A stretch of 64,000 nt of DNA from an uncultured Acetatifactor sp. (GCA_910580225.1 CAJTXE010000005.1:1-64000), one strand, 5' to 3'. Counted from the first letter of the stretch, positions 1 through 9,096 are shown. Numbers and translations are program-made. Notes: a model not told the origin generated them from the sequence alone.

Positions 1-62
1 CGTACCTGAAAAAGTTAAAAGTGCTTGGCTGGGAAGTTCCAGTAGTTGCCGCCTGGGCCTGA
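1..62 (+). CDS. possible 3' end of a gene cut by the window start
   Basis: Reading frame 3 is open from the window edge to a TGA at 60-62 and encodes about 19 residues ending in VVAAWA. The peptide has a plausible protein-like composition, but it is too short to identify. The call rests only on an open frame reaching the edge, so it may be chance. Bases 63-215 hold no gene I can support. Confidence 0.25.
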   Translation, partial: YLKKLKVLGWEVPVVAAWA

Positions 63-215
63 CAGCGAAGCTCAAAAAGAACCTTTTAAAACTTGATAGG
101 GGCAGTCTGCGCTTTTTTAGCTACCCTGAAGGTTTTGTTTCACAGTAATAATATGATAAGTTCAGGGATGTATTATACAGAAAAATGCAAATCCCAAAAT
201 AAAGAGGGGAAATTT

Positions 216-1391
216 TTATGTAAAGCCAATCTTTCTTTCTGCCGGCCAGGGACACTGCCGCCACTCACCGCCGACGGAATCCGTTCTGCCAATCAGCAGT
301 TTGGATGCCGCGTCCGCAAGGTATCCCAGATAACTTTCCGCCGAGCTGTCTCCGCAGAGGAGCTTCCACAGCAAGCCTCCGAACAAATAGGAAGCGGCAA
401 ATTCACGCCAGCTGTGGATTTCTTCCACTGCCTTCCGGGATAAGTCCCAGAGAATCCCCAGGGCTTCCTGCTCGGTAATCCAGCCCAGGTAGCTGCCCCA
501 CCGGGCCAGCATCGCCGCCCGCCCGATATCCCAGCCGGTCAGAAATCCGGGTGTATACCGACGCTTATACCGTTGTACAAAGCGCCAGGCACGGCACACG
601 GATTCCCGTTCCTCTTCGTCCATATCTTCGTCCAACAGGGATTCCGGAGACTCTGCTTCGCTGTAAATCCGGTACCGAAGAACATAGCCTTCCTGTGCCA
701 GATATCGGATTTTGTCCAGCAGATCGCTGCGGCCGTTGATGCCCCAGGAGCGCCGCACAATGGATACCACCTGCTGTTCCAGGACGGGAATATGTTCTTC
801 CACGTCCATTCCACGCAGACTGTGGTCATTCAGGGTGGAGACAATGCCAGACAGCAGGATACCGAATTGTTTCCACCGTTGGTCTTGTTTTTGATAGGAA
901 ATCGGTTCCGGTTCCGGCAGGGAATCAATTCGTGTTATGGTTTCTTCCAGAACGGTATACAGTCTCTCCTCCAACTGTTCGTCGAATATATCCTCTTCTT
1001 CTGCATCCTCGTCTTCGGTTCCCAACATTTCCAATGCGGCTGCAAGGACGCCGGCGTCCTCTCCGAAAAACTGCGCCATCAGCTGTTCCGCATTGGACGA
1101 GGCTGCCGCGGCCACCTGTTCCTTTACCATATTCTGCAGCAGCTCCTCATTTACAGTCATCCGGCTCATGCTGTCGCCTCCGAATACCTGGCCCAATATT
1201 TCCACCTGGCGCTGTGTGTTGGCATTGATCTGCGCCTCTGTTTCCGCTGCGGAGGGACAGGTGTCTTCGGCGTGGGATATCTCCGCATGGGCGGCGAGTT
1301 CCCCGCTTTTTTCCCGGGCTTCCTTTATGGCGTCGAGAGCCTGTTCGTTGGCCATCTGGGCTCTCTTTCTGATTTCATTGAGATCAAACAT
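216..1391 (-). CDS. DUF1266 domain protein
   Basis: This is a 391-aa acidic cytoplasmic protein. The N-terminal third (about residues 1-130) is Ala/Glu-rich and probably helical, followed by a strongly acidic stretch near 125-145. The C-terminal part matches the DUF1266 pattern: an RSDLLDKI segment, then GWDIGRAAMLARWG, a 'G-W-I-T-E-Q-E-A' segment, and a SWREFAASYLFGGLLW segment in which Trp, Ser and Gly are the family hallmarks. No signal peptide or membrane helix is visible. It lies 69 bp downstream of the small gene at 1461-1946 on the same strand and is probably co-transcribed with it. The biochemical function of DUF1266 is unknown to me; related proteins often sit in variable or polymorphic loci. 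The family call is fairly sure and the role is open. Confidence 0.75.
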   Translation of the reverse strand: MFDLNEIRKRAQMANEQALDAIKEAREKSGELAAHAEISHAEDTCPSAAETEAQINANTQRQVEILGQVFGGDSMSRMTVNEELLQNMVKEQVAAAASSNAEQLMAQFFGEDAGVLAAALEMLGTEDEDAEEEDIFDEQLEERLYTVLEETITRIDSLPEPEPISYQKQDQRWKQFGILLSGIVSTLNDHSLRGMDVEEHIPVLEQQVVSIVRRSWGINGRSDLLDKIRYLAQEGYVLRYRIYSEAESPESLLDEDMDEEERESVCRAWRFVQRYKRRYTPGFLTGWDIGRAAMLARWGSYLGWITEQEALGILWDLSRKAVEEIHSWREFAASYLFGGLLWKLLCGDSSAESYLGYLADAASKLLIGRTDSVGGEWRQCPWPAERKIGFT

Positions 1392-1460
1392 GTTTTGTCC
1401 TCCTGATTCATTCGCCGCAGGACAGCGTTGAAGGGTAAGATCCCTGCGGCGTTTTGGGGT

Positions 1461-1946
1461 TTATTTCGTTGCGAACTGTTTTGTAAAAAATTCGGTAAAA
1501 GCGGCCAGTTCCTCTTCCTGGGACACATATACATACAAACTTTCATCGTCCAGCCAGTCATAGGCCTGGATGCTGATGTAGCCTTTTTTGTCCGGATAAA
1601 TGACAAAGGCGTCCGCAGGATACTTGCTTCGATAAGCCTTCAGAATCTCCGGACGGCGGTACCAGGTGGGATCGCCGCAGCCGGAAAGATCCGGGACTGT
1701 GGGAACTGCCGCTATGGTCTGTGCCGCTTCGTTCCAACCCACAATCAGATTTCCGATTTTCGTCTTGCTGCCATGGACAAAGCCGTAATTGAAGCGGCTT
1801 ACATCCTCGGTGTATCCGAAGATTATTCTGTAATCATCCCCGTGCTCCACCGCCTGATTGAACAACTGCCGCATTTTCTTTGCGTTGGCATTGCTCTTTT
1901 CCATATCAATTTCGGGTCCCTTGAATAATTTGCTGAAAAATCCCAT
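1461..1946 (-). CDS. hypothetical protein, 161 aa
   Basis: A 161-aa soluble protein that I cannot assign to a family. It opens with a short hydrophobic/basic MGFFSKLFKG segment, then a helical region, then alternating hydrophobic stretches with a GNLIVGWNEAAQ segment and a YVYVSQEEELAAFTEFF C-terminus. The start is supported by position: it is the first gene of a leftward pair, with DUF1266 behind it. The upstream region 1947-2214 holds a 30-bp palindrome matching the one beside the TetR gene, so this pair may be TetR-controlled. The AT-rich start region contains a purine-rich stretch compatible with a ribosome binding site. Confidence 0.6.
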   Translation of the reverse strand: MGFFSKLFKGPEIDMEKSNANAKKMRQLFNQAVEHGDDYRIIFGYTEDVSRFNYGFVHGSKTKIGNLIVGWNEAAQTIAAVPTVPDLSGCGDPTWYRRPEILKAYRSKYPADAFVIYPDKKGYISIQAYDWLDDESLYVYVSQEEELAAFTEFFTKQFATK

Positions 1947-2087
1947 CTTTGTATCCTCCGTTTTTCGTTTCTAATCTCTATTTTTCTTTTTGATGCCGGT
2001 TCCTTTTTCTGCTGTCAGTAAAGAGTGCAACGGGCAGCCTCACATGGCACGGGGCTTTGGCGCAATGAAAAAGTAACATTCGGCAAA

Positions 2088-2117
2088 ATAAAGACAAAGT
2101 AATACAATTATCTTTAT
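2088..2117. promoter_or_regulatory. palindromic operator candidate upstream of the 1946-216 gene pair
   Basis: An imperfect 30-bp inverted repeat. The left arm reads ATAAAGACAAAGT and the right arm ends ATTATCTTTAT. It shares its outer ATAAAG/CTTTAT arms, its ACAAA core and its exact length with the palindrome at 2878-2907. It lies upstream of the leftward gene at 1461-1946 and 98 bp past the TetR stop. I infer that the TetR protein binds both sites. Confidence 0.5.
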
Positions 2118-2214
2118 TTTAGATAAAACAAATCCGCCAGAGACGGTTTTTCTTTTTTGGACGTCCGCCCTGGCGGGGGCTCTTTTGGGGATTACCGACA
2201 GTCAGGATAATGTC

Positions 2215-2853
2215 TCACATATCAGGCCTGTCCTGACAGCGATTCTCTTCTTTCAGAATTTCCAGGGCATCCACGATGGCCCTGACCTGAAAGGCAGTCG
2301 TTTCGTCGGCCGCTTCCGGAACAAACAGGGGCAGCGCATCCGGAATCGCTCTGCGTAAAACCAGCACTGCCAGGCTTAGATTTGTAAACAGGCTGATGCT
2401 TGCCCGGTCCGCCTGCACGCCGAAGGCTTCCAGAATTCTGCCGAACAGGCAGGCCTGCTTCTGGCGGAATATTTCGTAACTTTCCTTTGACAGGCGCCGG
2501 AAGAGAAGCTGCTGTTCTTCAATGGTCAAAACCGCAATACCGTTTTGTTCTCCATAGCAGCAGGAATGAAGAAACCGTTCTACGGCCTGGCGCCAGTTCA
2601 GCTCGGGATCAGCCATCAGCTGCTGCGCGTAAGCGATTATTTTGGGCTGCTGCAGGTACAGCATTTCCACAATGAAATCCTCCTTTGTGGGAAAGTAGGA
2701 GTAGAAAAACGTCCTTGAAATGCCTACTTTTTTATAAATCTGCTCAACGGTGGTGCGCTGTATGCCCTGTTTTGCCATCAGCTCAAGCCCTGCCGTGAGC
2801 AGCGCCGTCCTGATTTTTTCCCGTTCTTCTTCCGAATAAGCTACCTTTGGCAT
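2215..2853 (-). CDS. TetR/AcrR-family transcriptional regulator
   Basis: A 212-aa regulator. The start at 2853 (MPKVAYSEEER) is chosen because the longer upstream frame is non-protein-like and crosses the palindrome at 2878-2907. Residues about 8-55 form the TetR helix-turn-helix: a helix ending in ALLTAGLELMAKQG, then TTVEQIYKKVGISRTFFYSYF with the conserved 'F-Y-x-Y-F-x-x-K-E' signature. The rest is a helical ligand-binding and dimerisation domain of usual length. Divergent to the FAD oxidoreductase at 3082. A 30-bp palindrome lies just upstream of its start and another past its stop, which suggests autoregulation and control of both neighbours. The ligand cannot be read from the sequence. 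Confidence 0.9.
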   Translation of the reverse strand: MPKVAYSEEEREKIRTALLTAGLELMAKQGIQRTTVEQIYKKVGISRTFFYSYFPTKEDFIVEMLYLQQPKIIAYAQQLMADPELNWRQAVERFLHSCCYGEQNGIAVLTIEEQQLLFRRLSKESYEIFRQKQACLFGRILEAFGVQADRASISLFTNLSLAVLVLRRAIPDALPLFVPEAADETTAFQVRAIVDALEILKEENRCQDRPDM

Positions 2854-2877
2854 CCTCACGCCCTCATTTCTTAAAAA

Positions 2878-2907
2878 ATAAAGACAAAAGTAAAATTTTG
2901 ACTTTAT
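2878..2907. promoter_or_regulatory. TetR operator candidate in the divergent promoter region
   Basis: A 30-bp inverted repeat with arms ATAAAGACAAAA and TTTTGACTTTAT (one mismatch between arms), centred at about 2892/2893, 25 bp upstream of the TetR start and 175 bp upstream of the oxidoreductase start. Position and symmetry are typical of TetR operators. A similar palindrome of equal length is at 2088-2117. Confidence 0.6.
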
Positions 2908-3081
2908 TTTATCATGTTTCAGCGGGGAATACAAGGAGAAAATGGATTTTGTCTCTTTTTTCTCCGGACTTGTCCTCTGAATCTGTTTCCTGCCGGTCGG
3001 GCATACGGTATCATAAATCATAAAATGTGCATACTGAATCAATTTCAACAACATTCCGCAGAAATGGAAGAAAGGTTTCCT

Positions 3082-5760
3082 ATGGATAAAAATATAACAG
3101 ACAACCGGGACGATTGCCCGGCAGATGATCCCGCAAACGGTTCGACAGATAACAAAAGCAGCCAATTCGTCAGTGAAAATGCAGCGGAATCAAGAGAAAG
3201 CACACAGAAAGACAGCCAGAACAGCCGTCCCAGGAGACTTTGCAGCGATGTTACGGTGGCGGGTGCGGGTCTGGCGGGAATCTGCGCCGCGGTGGCTGCT
3301 GCCCGGGAGGGCTTAAGCGTCATATTGGTCAACGACAGGAGTGTTCCGGGGGGAAACGCTTCCAGTGAAATCGGCATCAGCATCAACGGAGCCAGTCACC
3401 TGGGTCTGAATCCGGCCATTTATGCCAGGGAGGGCGGTTTGGCGGAAGAAATCCGGATGCGCATGCTTGAGTATAACAGGGGCGGCGGCTATGACCGGGC
3501 TGCACTGACGGACGCGGTGCTTTTTGATATGATTTACCAGGAGGCTGGTATTACACTGCTTCTGAATACGGGCATCTATGAATGTGAAAAAGAAGGAAAC
3601 CGCATAACCCTCTGCCGGGGCAGGCACAGCATCAGCAATCTGGTCTATGAAATGGAAAGCAAATTTTACATCGACGCCACGGGGAATGGGGAACTGGCTT
3701 ACCAGGCAGGGGCCTCCTTCCGCATGGGCCGGGAGGGAAGGGCGGAATATGGGGAGCGAAAGGCGCCGATTTCCGCAGATGCTTATACTATGGGGAACAC
3801 CTTTTACTTCGAAACCCGGGACTGCGGCCATGAGGTGACATACACGCCCCCGGCCTTTGCCGGGAAGGTGGGGGAGATGGATTTCATCCGGAACATTGAC
3901 AAGCCCGGAAACCACAGAGCTATCTCCGCAAAAGGAGCCCACTGGTCCTTTGAGTACGGAGGCCAGAGGAATGTGGTCTATGACAGCGAGGAGATTGACT
4001 TGGAACTGCGCCGCCTGGTGTTCGGCATCTGGGATTATGTGAAAAACAGCGGCAGGTATCCGGAGGCCAAAAATTATGTACTCAAACGTGTTTACGCCCG
4101 GTCAGGCGCCCGGGAGTCCAGACGGTTTCTGGGGGATTATGTGCTGACGGAAAACGATATTGAGAAGAAGCGGGATTTTCCGGATGCGGTGTGTATCGGC
4201 GGCTGGCCCATGGATGTGCATGCGCCTCTGGGAATTTATGACCCGGGGCCGGCTACGGAATTTATACCGGTGACGGGAATCTACAATATTCCTTTTCGCT
4301 GTCTGTACAGCAAGGATGTGGAAAACCTGATGATGGCGGGCAGAAATATCAGCGCCACCCATGTGGCACTGGGTTCCACAAGGGTGATGGCTACCTGCGC
4401 CTGCATGGGACAGGCGGTGGGGACTGCGGCCAGGTGCTGCATGGATTTGGGGATCACGCCTGCCGCCCTGGGAAAGTACCATCCCCACCTGCTTCGGGAG
4501 AAACTGGCCAGGGCGGACCAGACTGTGGCGGGCCTGAAGGAGCTGTCGCCTCTGATGGAAAACTTCCGGGCTTCCGCCTCCGGAGAGAAATGCTTTGAAA
4601 ATGATTCAATAACGGTAAAACGTAAACTTGACAGAGCCTACGGATTGGCGCTGATGCTTGCAACAGAACATCTGGACAGTCTGCAGCTGTGGGTGGAAAA
4701 TGTGAGCGGACAGGCCGCAGAATCGGAAAAACAGACGGAACGTGATAAGAAATCTGATCATAAGCCGGGAGGCGGTGTGGACTGGAAAAAACAGGCCGGA
4801 CAGGCCGCAAAACTGGAATTTCAGATTTTGGAAGGGACGCACAGGGAGACCTTTCTGCCGGAGCGGCTTGTGAAAACGGCGGAACAGACCGTGGAAGCAG
4901 GTTTTCGTGGATGGCTGCGGCTTGATCTGAACGCTGACAGAGGGCAGGACGGAAAAATATATCTGATTTTGAAGCCAAACCCGGACCTGTGGGTGGGGAT
5001 GACATCAGCAGAGCTGCCTGGTGCGGTGACACTGCGGCTGTATCCGGAAGGAGCGTGCGGAGAATGCAATCACGACAGCGTGCCCCTGAATCCGGAGAGT
5101 GGTTACCTGTATCTGGATCATCGGTATAACAGACGGGAAAATATGGCATTCCGTGGAATTTTTCCTCCGCAGCGGGTATTTGCTCCGGAGATGGCGTTGA
5201 CACCATACACCAGGCCCTACGGGATGCCCAATTTATGGATTGGCAGCGGGGCATATCCCCGGACACTGACCTTGACGGCAGAGCACCCGGTGGACGCGGA
5301 ACATCTGGCAGTCACATTTGACACGGATTTGAGGTCAGAGCCGCTGTCGGAACTGCCGGGATGCCTGGTCAGGGATTTCGATGTGACGGTATGGATGGAA
5401 GAAAGTACCTTCCGGGAGGAAGGGAGTCCTCGGGGAGAGAGACGGTTTCCGGAAGAAAGGTACTCCAAGGAAGAAGAGCTGTTCCGGAGAGATGGGGGAT
5501 TTCGGGAGGAAGAGGGCTTTCAGGAAGAAATGCCCCGGGGAGAAAAGGGGCTTCAGGAAGAGAGGCATTTCCTGGAAGAAGAGCTGTCCCGGAAGGAAGG
5601 GATATCCCGAAAAAATGTAATTTTTCGGGAAGAAGTAAGGGATAATTGCAGAAGACAGGTTCGGTTCTTGATAAAAGGAAAGAAAATCGGTAAAATAGAG
5701 ATTACAATTCACAGGAGTTGGGGCGGTGACGCAGGCATTTACGGCGTCAATCTGTGGTAA
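3082..5760 (+). CDS. FAD-dependent oxidoreductase (PF12831 type) with an E/R-rich insertion
   Basis: An 892-aa flavoprotein. The start at 3082 (MDKNITDN) follows an AAAGG site; an upstream in-frame ATG at 3064 is possible. After about 50 polar residues comes the Rossmann FAD-binding motif VAGAGLAGICAAVAAAREG and the PGGNASSEIG loop typical of the FAD_oxidored family. A second conserved block near the end of the oxidoreductase region reads LMMAGRNISATHVALGSTRV. The C-terminal half (about 510-890) looks like a beta-rich accessory domain. It is interrupted at about 770-855 by a repetitive Glu/Arg/Phe-rich segment that splits otherwise ordinary sequence. The substrate is unknown; such enzymes often accompany glycan-use loci, and a YesN/YesM-like sensor pair follows. 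Probably TetR-regulated. Confidence 0.8.
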   Translation: MDKNITDNRDDCPADDPANGSTDNKSSQFVSENAAESRESTQKDSQNSRPRRLCSDVTVAGAGLAGICAAVAAAREGLSVILVNDRSVPGGNASSEIGISINGASHLGLNPAIYAREGGLAEEIRMRMLEYNRGGGYDRAALTDAVLFDMIYQEAGITLLLNTGIYECEKEGNRITLCRGRHSISNLVYEMESKFYIDATGNGELAYQAGASFRMGREGRAEYGERKAPISADAYTMGNTFYFETRDCGHEVTYTPPAFAGKVGEMDFIRNIDKPGNHRAISAKGAHWSFEYGGQRNVVYDSEEIDLELRRLVFGIWDYVKNSGRYPEAKNYVLKRVYARSGARESRRFLGDYVLTENDIEKKRDFPDAVCIGGWPMDVHAPLGIYDPGPATEFIPVTGIYNIPFRCLYSKDVENLMMAGRNISATHVALGSTRVMATCACMGQAVGTAARCCMDLGITPAALGKYHPHLLREKLARADQTVAGLKELSPLMENFRASASGEKCFENDSITVKRKLDRAYGLALMLATEHLDSLQLWVENVSGQAAESEKQTERDKKSDHKPGGGVDWKKQAGQAAKLEFQILEGTHRETFLPERLVKTAEQTVEAGFRGWLRLDLNADRGQDGKIYLILKPNPDLWVGMTSAELPGAVTLRLYPEGACGECNHDSVPLNPESGYLYLDHRYNRRENMAFRGIFPPQRVFAPEMALTPYTRPYGMPNLWIGSGAYPRTLTLTAEHPVDAEHLAVTFDTDLRSEPLSELPGCLVRDFDVTVWMEESTFREEGSPRGERRFPEERYSKEEELFRRDGGFREEEGFQEEMPRGEKGLQEERHFLEEELSRKEGISRKNVIFREEVRDNCRRQVRFLIKGKKIGKIEITIHRSWGGDAGIYGVNLW
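5395..5640 (+). repeat. degenerate in-frame repeat encoding Glu/Arg/Phe-rich segment
   Basis: About 245 bp of imperfect repeats built on variants of TTCCGGGAGGAAG and CAGGAAGAA, all kept in the oxidoreductase reading frame. The peptide repeats 'FREE(E/G)', 'EEELxRK' and 'ERxFxEE' with irregular spacing. Codon content is heavily purine-biased on the plus strand compared with the flanking coding sequence. Confidence 0.6.
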
Positions 5761-5953
5761 AAAAGGCTGATGGGAAACCGCAGTGAGGAGACTATGAGAG
5801 AGCAGTCTGCGGAAACCGGCCTCGAGGAACACTGCAGAAAAGGCGTCCGTAATAAAGACGTTATAGTAGTTGATTGACTGCGGAAACCTTACGGCAGACG
5901 GGATATCAGACAACAGCTTCCGAATGGGAACGGCAGGAAAGGAGACAGAAGGC

Positions 5954-7033
5954 ATGTATCGATTGATTATAGCAGATGACGAGCCCCTGATCAGGGCTGG
6001 GCTGTACTACCGAAACGACTGGAAACAGATGGGCTTTGAGGTGGCAGCCATGCTTGAAGACGGCAGTGATGTGCTGAAATTCCTGGAAGAAGAGCGGGCG
6101 GACGTGCTGCTCACCGACATCTGCATGTATCAGGTGTCCGGTTTGGAAGCGGCTGCTTTGATTCGGGAAAAATATCCCTGGATGAAAATCGTTCTTTTAT
6201 CGGGATATCGCGAATTTGAATACGCCAGAGAGGCTATCCGCTGCCAGGTGTACGAATACCTGCTGAAACCCATCGATTATGAAAAACTGAAAACTGTTTT
6301 TGCCAATATTAAAAAGGAACTGGACGAGATATCCCAGGAGGAAACGCTTCTGCGCAGCTTTGGGGAAGGAGAATATGACCAGGTACTGACGCTGATTAAA
6401 TCAGTAGCCGGCTCCGTCCTGGGGGAAGGGGAGGAAGCCTGGATAGCCTATGCAAGACTGAAGCCCATGATGCTGAACGCACCCCCGGAGATCCGGGAGG
6501 TATTGGTAAAGAGGCTTCTGGAACAGCTAAGGAGCAAGCTTGTGCTGAAGGACCCCAAATTGGAGGAGGCCTTTGCCACAAGGCTGAAGGAACTGCAGCC
6601 CTCGGACACAGAGGATTTTCATAGGCAGCTCCTGGGATTATTCAGCTGGCTCAATGACGAACTGGTGTCCGGCAACCTGGTGACGGCCAGGAAGCCTGTG
6701 GTGGATGACTGCATCACAAAAGCATGCAGCTATATCAACAACCATCTGGGGGAAGATTTTACCTACCGGGATGTGGCGGAATTCGTGCATTTGAGCCCCA
6801 GGCATTTTATTCGGCGCTTCCGCAGTGAGATGAACGAGACTTTTACTGACTATCTGGTGCGGATTCGCATTGAAGGTGCCATGCGGCTGATGGACGAGGG
6901 CCAGACGGATGCGGCTTATGTATCAGCAGAGGTAGGGTACCGGGACGATAAATATTTTCAGCAGATCTTTAAAAAACGGGTGGGATGCACGCCCAGGGAA
7001 TATCAGCGGGGGAAGCAGGGGGCAGCGCAATGA
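5954..7033 (+). CDS. YesN-like response regulator, receiver plus AraC-type DNA-binding domain
   Basis: A 359-aa response regulator. The start at 5954 follows AAAGGAGACAGA; the longer upstream frame is not protein-like. Residues 1-120 are a receiver domain with the acidic cluster D8, D9, E10, phosphoacceptor D55 in LLTDICMYQ, and K105 in LLKPIDYE. A central linker of about 130 residues follows. The last 100 residues are an AraC/XylS double helix-turn-helix (YINNHLGEDFTYRDVAEFVH, then the GYRDDKYFQQIFKKRVGCTP signature). The histidine kinase gene 7235-9040 is downstream, so they form a pair. Family members commonly activate carbohydrate uptake or degradation genes; the actual target here is unknown. 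The intervening 200 bp is a tandem repeat. Confidence 0.9.
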   Translation: MYRLIIADDEPLIRAGLYYRNDWKQMGFEVAAMLEDGSDVLKFLEEERADVLLTDICMYQVSGLEAAALIREKYPWMKIVLLSGYREFEYAREAIRCQVYEYLLKPIDYEKLKTVFANIKKELDEISQEETLLRSFGEGEYDQVLTLIKSVAGSVLGEGEEAWIAYARLKPMMLNAPPEIREVLVKRLLEQLRSKLVLKDPKLEEAFATRLKELQPSDTEDFHRQLLGLFSWLNDELVSGNLVTARKPVVDDCITKACSYINNHLGEDFTYRDVAEFVHLSPRHFIRRFRSEMNETFTDYLVRIRIEGAMRLMDEGQTDAAYVSAEVGYRDDKYFQQIFKKRVGCTPREYQRGKQGAAQ

Positions 7034-7038
7034 TGGCG

Positions 7039-7200
7039 GAATGGGGGAGTGACAGCCAGAGAGAAGCGAAATGACAGGGGAATGGGGGAGTGACAGCCGG
7101 AGAGAAGCGAAATGATAGGGGAATGGGGGAGGGACAGCCGGAGAGAAGCGTAATGATAGGGGAATGGGGGAGGCACATGCAGGGAACAGCGTTATGATGC
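7039..7200 (+). repeat. 41-bp tandem repeat between regulator and kinase genes
   Basis: Units start at 7039, 7080, 7121 and 7162. Each begins GAATGGGGGAG and the first three continue with GACAGCC and AGAGAAGCG. The three first units differ by a few bases and the fourth is decayed after about 20 bases. The period of 41 is not a multiple of three and the units contain stops, so this is non-coding. It fills nearly all of the 201 bp between the response regulator stop and the kinase start. Confidence 0.85.
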
Positions 7201-7234
7201 AGGAACACCAAAGAAAGGGCCAGGGAGGCGCACT

Positions 7235-9040
7235 ATGAAATGGAAGAAAAGGATCAGCAGTTCCGCCAGGAGGATCTGGGACTATTTAAGGGATTATCGC
7301 TTCAGCAGCATCCTGCTGAAGTATTTTTTATTGCTGTTTATCTGCCTGGTGCTGCCGGTGACGGTGCTGAATATGTGGTACGGAAGGCAGCAGCGGGAGC
7401 GGCTGTACCAGGAATTTATCAAGAGAAATGAAGCATCTCTATGCCAGGCATACGGAAATGTGTACTCGGTGATTTTATCTACCAAAAATCTCACATACAG
7501 CCTGTCCGTGAACCGGAATGTGAAATATCTGGCATCCAGACCTTCTGTGAGCCGGGATTTTACGGAAAATCTGGAAAGCCTGACGGACATGCTTTCTGTA
7601 ATTAAGAATGCCAATGCCTATATTGATTCCGTTTATGTGTATTTCGCCAATTCAAACGAAGTGGTTACAGATTTGGGGGTATCGGGCTATGGAGAATTTC
7701 GGGACAAGGACGCCCTGGCGTCTTTTTCCAGGGATATGCCCCGGAGGAACGCGCTTCTGCCCCGAATCAAGAGAAATCAGTATCCCTATCTGCTGACAGT
7801 GCTGTATCCGGTGAGCATCAGCAAGGACAGCAATGTGGGACTGGTAGCAGTAAACCTGGATGTGGAAAAACTGGGAGACTACATTGGCAGCGGAAAATAC
7901 AGAAATATAGACCAGGCCCCAAGGCTGCTGATTTTTGACCATGACATGGAGACTCTGGTATACAGCGATGAGTACCGTCTGTTTCGGGATCAGGAGGAAC
8001 TGGAGCAGCTGAAGGCCCTGGGGGAATGGGAGGGGAGCTTTTCGCAGGTGTGTACCCTGTGGGGAAAACGGTATGTGGTATCGGGCCTGGAGAGCGGCGA
8101 GGATGTGCTTCGGTATCTGTATCTGGCAACCATGCAGGAATTTGAGGAACAGAATCGGGAAGCGGATATCCGGCTGCGGCAGGTGATGGGGCTGACAGGA
8201 GCCATCAGCCTGATTCTGGCTTTCTGCCTGGCTGTGTGGGTGTACCGTCCGGTGAAAAGAACCCTGCGTGTGCTGTCTGAGGTTTCCATGCTGACAGAAT
8301 GGGACAGAAAGGAACATGTGGACGAAATTGAGGCAATTCAGAGGAGTATTTTGTCGGCGAAAAAAGAGAACGACGACTTGAACGCCCAGATTCAGGAGCG
8401 TATTATCAGCCTGCACAATGCCCAGATCTGTGCCCTGCAGACCCAGATCAATCCTCATTTCCTTTTTAACACCCTGGAAGCCATCGGCAATGCTTCCGCG
8501 CTTTTGATGGAGGGGGATAATGAGATTACGGAGATGACCTATACTCTGGGGCAGTTGATGCGCATCAGCCTGTCCAATGAAAATTATCTGGTGCCTTTAA
8601 GGGAGGAACTGGAACATGTGAAGCTGTATGTGAAACTGGTAGAATTTCGGTTTCATGGGCGTCTCTGTCTGCATCAGGAGATTCCGGAAGCTTTAAAGGG
8701 CGAACGTATCCTGAAGCTGACGCTGCAGCCTCTGATAGAGAATTCCATTCAGCATGGACTGGCAGGAAAGCGGAGTGGAGGGAATATCTGGCTGCGGGGA
8801 GAGAAGCGGGGGAAAGACAACTATATCTATGTGGTAGACAATGGGGACGGCATCACCGAGGAGGTGCTGCAGCGGCTGAGAGCACACTTGCGTGATTCCG
8901 CCATTACAGGCAGCCGTCATATCGGCATGCGCAATGTGGACCAGAGACTAAAACTGGTGTTCGGAGAGGAGTACGGACTTTTTGTGAGCTCCTCAGAGGA
9001 AGGCGGACTCTGTGTGACGGTGCGGTTCCGGACGCTGTAG
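7235..9040 (+). CDS. YesM-like sensor histidine kinase
   Basis: A 601-aa membrane sensor kinase. A transmembrane helix at about 28-48 (LLKYFLLLFICLVLPVTVL) and a second at about 320-340 bracket an extracellular sensor domain. A HAMP-like linker (VYRPVKRTLRVLSEV) follows. The His_kinase domain carries the phosphoacceptor H408 in QINPHFLFNTLEAI. The ATPase domain has an N-box in LIENSIQHGL and a G1 box in VVDNGDGITEE. Length and layout are usual for the YesM/LytS group. It pairs with the response regulator at 5954-7033, from which it is separated by a 41-bp tandem repeat. The ligand is probably extracellular, possibly a sugar, but this is inferred from the family only. Confidence 0.9.
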   Translation: MKWKKRISSSARRIWDYLRDYRFSSILLKYFLLLFICLVLPVTVLNMWYGRQQRERLYQEFIKRNEASLCQAYGNVYSVILSTKNLTYSLSVNRNVKYLASRPSVSRDFTENLESLTDMLSVIKNANAYIDSVYVYFANSNEVVTDLGVSGYGEFRDKDALASFSRDMPRRNALLPRIKRNQYPYLLTVLYPVSISKDSNVGLVAVNLDVEKLGDYIGSGKYRNIDQAPRLLIFDHDMETLVYSDEYRLFRDQEELEQLKALGEWEGSFSQVCTLWGKRYVVSGLESGEDVLRYLYLATMQEFEEQNREADIRLRQVMGLTGAISLILAFCLAVWVYRPVKRTLRVLSEVSMLTEWDRKEHVDEIEAIQRSILSAKKENDDLNAQIQERIISLHNAQICALQTQINPHFLFNTLEAIGNASALLMEGDNEITEMTYTLGQLMRISLSNENYLVPLREELEHVKLYVKLVEFRFHGRLCLHQEIPEALKGERILKLTLQPLIENSIQHGLAGKRSGGNIWLRGEKRGKDNYIYVVDNGDGITEEVLQRLRAHLRDSAITGSRHIGMRNVDQRLKLVFGEEYGLFVSSSEEGGLCVTVRFRTL

Positions 9041-9096
9041 GTGGTGGATTCAGGGGACTTGTTACCATCCTGCAAGATGGAGAAAGGACAAAACAA

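Noticed and set aside
573..1406. Long plus-strand open frame opposite the DUF1266 gene
   Set aside because: It mirrors the minus-strand gene, has no ribosome binding site, and its product is Cys/Phe/His-rich and unlike any protein; the minus-strand product matches a known family.
2140..2185. Terminator after the TetR gene
   Set aside because: CCGCCAG/CTGGCGG arms exist but the loop is about 29 bases and the T-rich part lies inside it, so the structure is not convincing.
5335..5955. Minus-strand open frame of 206 codons rich in Phe, Pro and Leu
   Set aside because: It is the antisense of the purine-rich repeat in the oxidoreductase gene; the repeat keeps the antisense frame open by composition.
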